Shown piece by piece: positions 6,373 to 8,956 of a stretch of DNA of 8,956 nucleotides. The DNA is taken from NCBI GenBank assembly GCA_029259835.1, contig JAJDEL010000206.1:1-8956 (forward strand). Direction: 5' to 3'. This DNA comes from Planctomicrobium sp. (lineage in GTDB: Bacteria > Planctomycetota > Planctomycetia > Planctomycetales > Planctomycetaceae). The notes below the pieces were generated by a model. The model made no database searches and was not told the origin of the DNA. It saw only the letters and a program-made list of their open reading frames with translations. Position 1 is the first letter of the stretch. Each line of letters opens with the position of its first letter. A program made the position numbers and the translations under genes.

Positions 6373-7785
6373 TCACGAATTGAGCCGCTTCCAGATATTG
6401 CTAAACCGTGAAGAGAGGCTCGGAGCTGGTTTTTGATGCTTCCCAGTTTCACGCAAATGATCTCGGAATTCCTGCAACTTCTGCTCCGCTTCACTGGTAC
6501 TTGCCTCTGTTTGAGGCGATTCTTCTGTCAGGTCGTGTAGTTTTTGCTTGCGAACTTCCAGGTCGTGTCTCATTCTTGCGATCTCCGCACGTTCCCGAGA
6601 GAGACGAACTTCTTCCTCGCGAGTCGTGGAGTTTTGTGCGGCGAGCAAACTCGCTTTTAACTCAGAATTTTGCTCTTGAAGCAACTCGATTTCGCATTCT
6701 TGATCAGCGTTTTGTGTGCGCAATGTCTCAGTGAGCCTTTTAAGTGCTTCGGATTTTGCGCTTCCTGAGTCGGCGGTCAAGGCCGTCTGAGCTTCGTCAC
6801 GTTCTTGCCCCAGGATTTTCATTTTCTTCGTGAGTTGATCAGTTTCCGCTTGCCATTCCTCGGAGATTATTTCAAATCGCTGTTCAAATTCACCGAGCCA
6901 ACTTGCAAGTTGCTCTCGCTCTTCTTGTTCCGCCTGATTCGCGTGGTCAGCCGCGAGAATCAAATCTTGAAGCACTTGCGTGTGTTCGTCTTTCTGTTGC
7001 AGTTCTTCAAGTAATGCTTCGAGTCGATCAACGAGTTTTTCAACTTCTTCACGAGAAGGGAGATCATCGTCAGGAACAGCCTGAATCGGTTCAGAGAAGA
7101 GTGTTGAGTCCGCATCCCTTCTCGCTAATTCATCCTGTAAGGCAATGACTTCTGTGCGGAGTAAGTCAATCATCTCTTGTTCAAACGAATCGGTTTCACT
7201 GAGGGGGACCACTTTGGAGTGAGTTGAATCCAGACGCTCCCGGAGCACGAGGATTTCGGCATTCGCTTGTTCTAACTCGAACGACAAATCAGAGATCCGA
7301 TTCGAGGAGTCGTCCAGATGTTCTGGTTCCGATTCTTCTTCCCAAGACGAGGAAGGCTCGTTGATTTCAGAGACCTCAACAGTTTCCGTTTGAGTCGGAA
7401 TCTGTGATTGAACAGGAGGAGAGCTTGGGATGTGAACTTTTTGCGGACGAGGCTGACCGTTTACCAATTTTATCGTAATGATATTTGATCCGACTCGAAC
7501 TTCGCAATCATAATTCAAAGTGACATCCTGAGTGCGTTGCCCGTCGACGAAAGTTCCGGTTGCAGAGTAGCAATCTTTGATGCTCACTGCGTCGTTCTCA
7601 ACAGAGAGCAGGCAATGCATTCCAGAGACACCATCACTTTCGAGGCGAAGATCAGCAGTCCCGTCTGAACCAATCGACACGGTTTCCTGCCCCCTGATTT
7701 GGCGCGTGATGTATTCACCGCCAGGGATTTGAACAGAAAACGATGCTTGGACCGAACGGCTTTCAGAGATTTGTGAAGTTGTCAT
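6373..7785 (-). CDS. FHA-domain protein with long coiled coil
   Basis: A 470-residue cytoplasmic protein from the ATG at 7785. Residues about 17-108 form a forkhead-associated domain: VSIGSDGTADLRL (36-48), VSGMH (53-57), then SATGTFVDG (74-82) and VRVGS near 97-101. FHA domains bind phosphothreonine peptides. Here Ser54 and His57 of the SxxH core remain, but the phosphate-binding Arg of the usual GR pair is Ser40, and the NG pair is DG, so binding may be changed or lost. An acidic, Ser/Pro-rich linker (about 118-160) precedes an extended Glu/Gln-rich coiled coil over about 162-445 with a few breaks, and a basic tail SRFSNIWKRLNS. The frame also opens from TTG 7821 and ATG 7815 inside the upstream gene; 7785 was chosen because it follows the upstream stop by one base and has AGGA 10 bases before it. 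It is likely a scaffold that joins signalling partners. Confidence 0.85.
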   Translation of the reverse strand: MTTSQISESRSVQASFSVQIPGGEYITRQIRGQETVSIGSDGTADLRLESDGVSGMHCLLSVENDAVSIKDCYSATGTFVDGQRTQDVTLNYDCEVRVGSNIITIKLVNGQPRPQKVHIPSSPPVQSQIPTQTETVEVSEINEPSSSWEEESEPEHLDDSSNRISDLSFELEQANAEILVLRERLDSTHSKVVPLSETDSFEQEMIDLLRTEVIALQDELARRDADSTLFSEPIQAVPDDDLPSREEVEKLVDRLEALLEELQQKDEHTQVLQDLILAADHANQAEQEEREQLASWLGEFEQRFEIISEEWQAETDQLTKKMKILGQERDEAQTALTADSGSAKSEALKRLTETLRTQNADQECEIELLQEQNSELKASLLAAQNSTTREEEVRLSRERAEIARMRHDLEVRKQKLHDLTEESPQTEASTSEAEQKLQEFRDHLRETGKHQKPAPSLSSRFSNIWKRLNS

Positions 7786-7786
7786 G

Positions 7787-8956
7787 TTATTGAAGTCCTG
7801 CTGAAATGAGTTCATTCGCAACGTTAGTTACACCCGTGTTCTCCGTCGCGGAGTTCACCTGAACATCAGTATCGAGGACGGTCAGAATCTGTTCGACCGT
7901 GTAGGGTCTGCGAATGATGGGGAGTTCTTGCAATTCTTTTGCAAGTGGTGGTGAGTCATCGAGCGGTCCGGCGATTAAGCAGATGCGATGATTTTCTGAG
8001 AATGTCTCGAATTGACTTTGGATGCACTCCGGGAGTCGGAGTTCGTCGCTACCCTGAAGTTCGATGAGTAAGCAGTCAGCCGCATTGCGATTGAGAAGCA
8101 ATTGCAAGCCAAACTCATCGCGTACAACTTTTCCAGTCCACGGGTTACCGGAATCAACGAGAATTTCTCGCACGGTGTTAGAACCCGCAGGGTCTGATTC
8201 CAAGACGACAACATTTCTTCCTTGAGCAATCACCTGTTTGTCGACCCAGTCTGCACGGCGAAACCCTTCGAGGACAAGCTGGATTTCGTCAAGCGATAGA
8301 GACACCTTGCTAGCGAGTTCCTCAACCGTGACTGGCTCTGTACCCAAGTGTGTGAGCAACTGCGTTTGCTTTGCATCCAGCCCCGATCGGTCAAGATTTT
8401 GGCCACGCAGACCTCGTCGAATCCATCCGACCGTACCAGAGTTTTGATCTTCGCAGGAAACACCAAAATTCAACGATCCTTCGACGAGTAACCCGACAAG
8501 GCTTGTTTGCAACGGAGTCCGCCGAAACAAAACAGGGAGTTCTCGCGAGGAGAAGAATGTAAACGCAGATGTCTTTTGTTGAAAACAGGACCAGGTGAGA
8601 TATGCGGCCTGATGTCGGAGCAACGTCCGTAACATTCGTGGATCGAGGACTTTGCGATCGAGCAATTCGATGAAACCATCAACTTGCGATGTAAATCCGC
8701 TGCTCATTGTGAAACGGAGCAGTGGAGACAAATCTTTCAGTGATTCAGGAAGAGATTCGGCAACGGTTTCTGGTGTGACCGATGCGGATACGACAGCTTG
8801 GATGCGACCGGTTTCGAGGTAGAACCAAATTCGATCATGCTCCAATTCGACTTCCAAAACTCCTTTTTTATTACCGTTGTTGAGGAAATCGAGCAGTTCA
8901 CGCAAGTTCACCCAACTAAAGTCTCCTGAAAGTGAAGCGTCTGAGACCTCATCAAC
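7787..8956 (-). CDS. DUF4388 (PATAN) protein with HTH-like middle and pseudo-receiver domain; 5' end outside the window
   Basis: The frame is open from the right edge to the TAA at 7787-7789, giving 389 visible residues; numbering here starts at the edge. The DUF4388/PATAN domain begins at LSGDF (9-13), continues through LRELLDFLNNGNKKGVLEV and YLETGRIQAVVS, and ends near 140. As the domain starts before the first GTG (8911), that GTG is internal and the true start lies upstream. A region at about 195-240 (LLTHLGTEPVTVEELASKVS) looks like a winged helix-turn-helix. Residues about 248-364 resemble a response-regulator receiver: strand VVVLESD (249-255), then LLIEL where the phospho-accepting Asp is Glu299, and RRP at 349-351 where the invariant Lys is Arg350. 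It therefore looks unable to be phosphorylated normally. PATAN proteins act in bacterial polarity, motility and two-component networks. It overlaps or abuts the FHA gene and should share its transcript. Confidence 0.85.
   Translation of the reverse strand, partial: VDEVSDASLSGDFSWVNLRELLDFLNNGNKKGVLEVELEHDRIWFYLETGRIQAVVSASVTPETVAESLPESLKDLSPLLRFTMSSGFTSQVDGFIELLDRKVLDPRMLRTLLRHQAAYLTWSCFQQKTSAFTFFSSRELPVLFRRTPLQTSLVGLLVEGSLNFGVSCEDQNSGTVGWIRRGLRGQNLDRSGLDAKQTQLLTHLGTEPVTVEELASKVSLSLDEIQLVLEGFRRADWVDKQVIAQGRNVVVLESDPAGSNTVREILVDSGNPWTGKVVRDEFGLQLLLNRNAADCLLIELQGSDELRLPECIQSQFETFSENHRICLIAGPLDDSPPLAKELQELPIIRRPYTVEQILTVLDTDVQVNSATENTGVTNVANELISAGLQ
7796..7801 (-). promoter_or_regulatory. ribosome binding site of the FHA gene, inside the upstream gene
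   Basis: The minus strand reads GCAGGA, with AGGA ending 10 bases before the ATG at 7785. It overlaps the last codons of the DUF4388 gene, so ribosomes ending that gene pass over the FHA start; this suggests translational coupling. Confidence 0.5.

Overview
This window looks like chromosomal DNA from a planctomycete (Planctomycetota, probably a Planctomycetales lineage). That is an inference from a roughly balanced base composition, a single-heme cytochrome P460 protein of the type seen in marine planctomycetes, a DUF4388/FHA/coiled-coil gene set, and mostly single-gene transcription units that often change strand. There is no rRNA, tRNA, CRISPR array, insertion sequence or phage gene, and no sign of recent transfer.

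Left part (1-2852). The left edge holds only the first 11 codons of a minus-strand gene with a very good ribosome binding site. Behind it, on the same strand, is a complete soluble bacterial cytochrome P450. A divergent plus-strand gene then encodes a small multi-pass membrane protein of unknown function. It meets a minus-strand exported cytochrome P460-family protein tail to tail, and a stem-loop with T-tracts on both sides sits between them as a likely bidirectional terminator.

Middle part (3060-5410). A PfkB-family sugar kinase resembling 2-keto-3-deoxygluconate kinase (minus) and a signal-peptide-bearing alpha/beta hydrolase (plus) are divergent across about 180 bases that carry two short perfect inverted repeats and a candidate promoter. 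Together they suggest carbohydrate use, with an exported esterase-like enzyme outside the cytoplasm and a sugar-acid kinase inside, but the link is only by position.

Right part (5423-8956). Three minus-strand genes lie in transcription order from the right edge: a DUF4388 (PATAN) protein with a helix-turn-helix-like middle and a degenerate receiver domain; an FHA-domain protein with a very long coiled coil; and a coiled-coil protein I do not recognise. The first two are almost certainly co-transcribed, because the best start of the FHA gene lies one base after the stop of the DUF4388 gene. The first gene is cut by the window edge: its frame is open to the last base, and the DUF4388 domain itself begins upstream of the first visible GTG. 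Both signalling domains have lost residues that normally handle phosphate. This cluster is the best candidate in the window for an undescribed system, plausibly a scaffold or polarity/signalling module, but its function cannot be read from the sequence alone.
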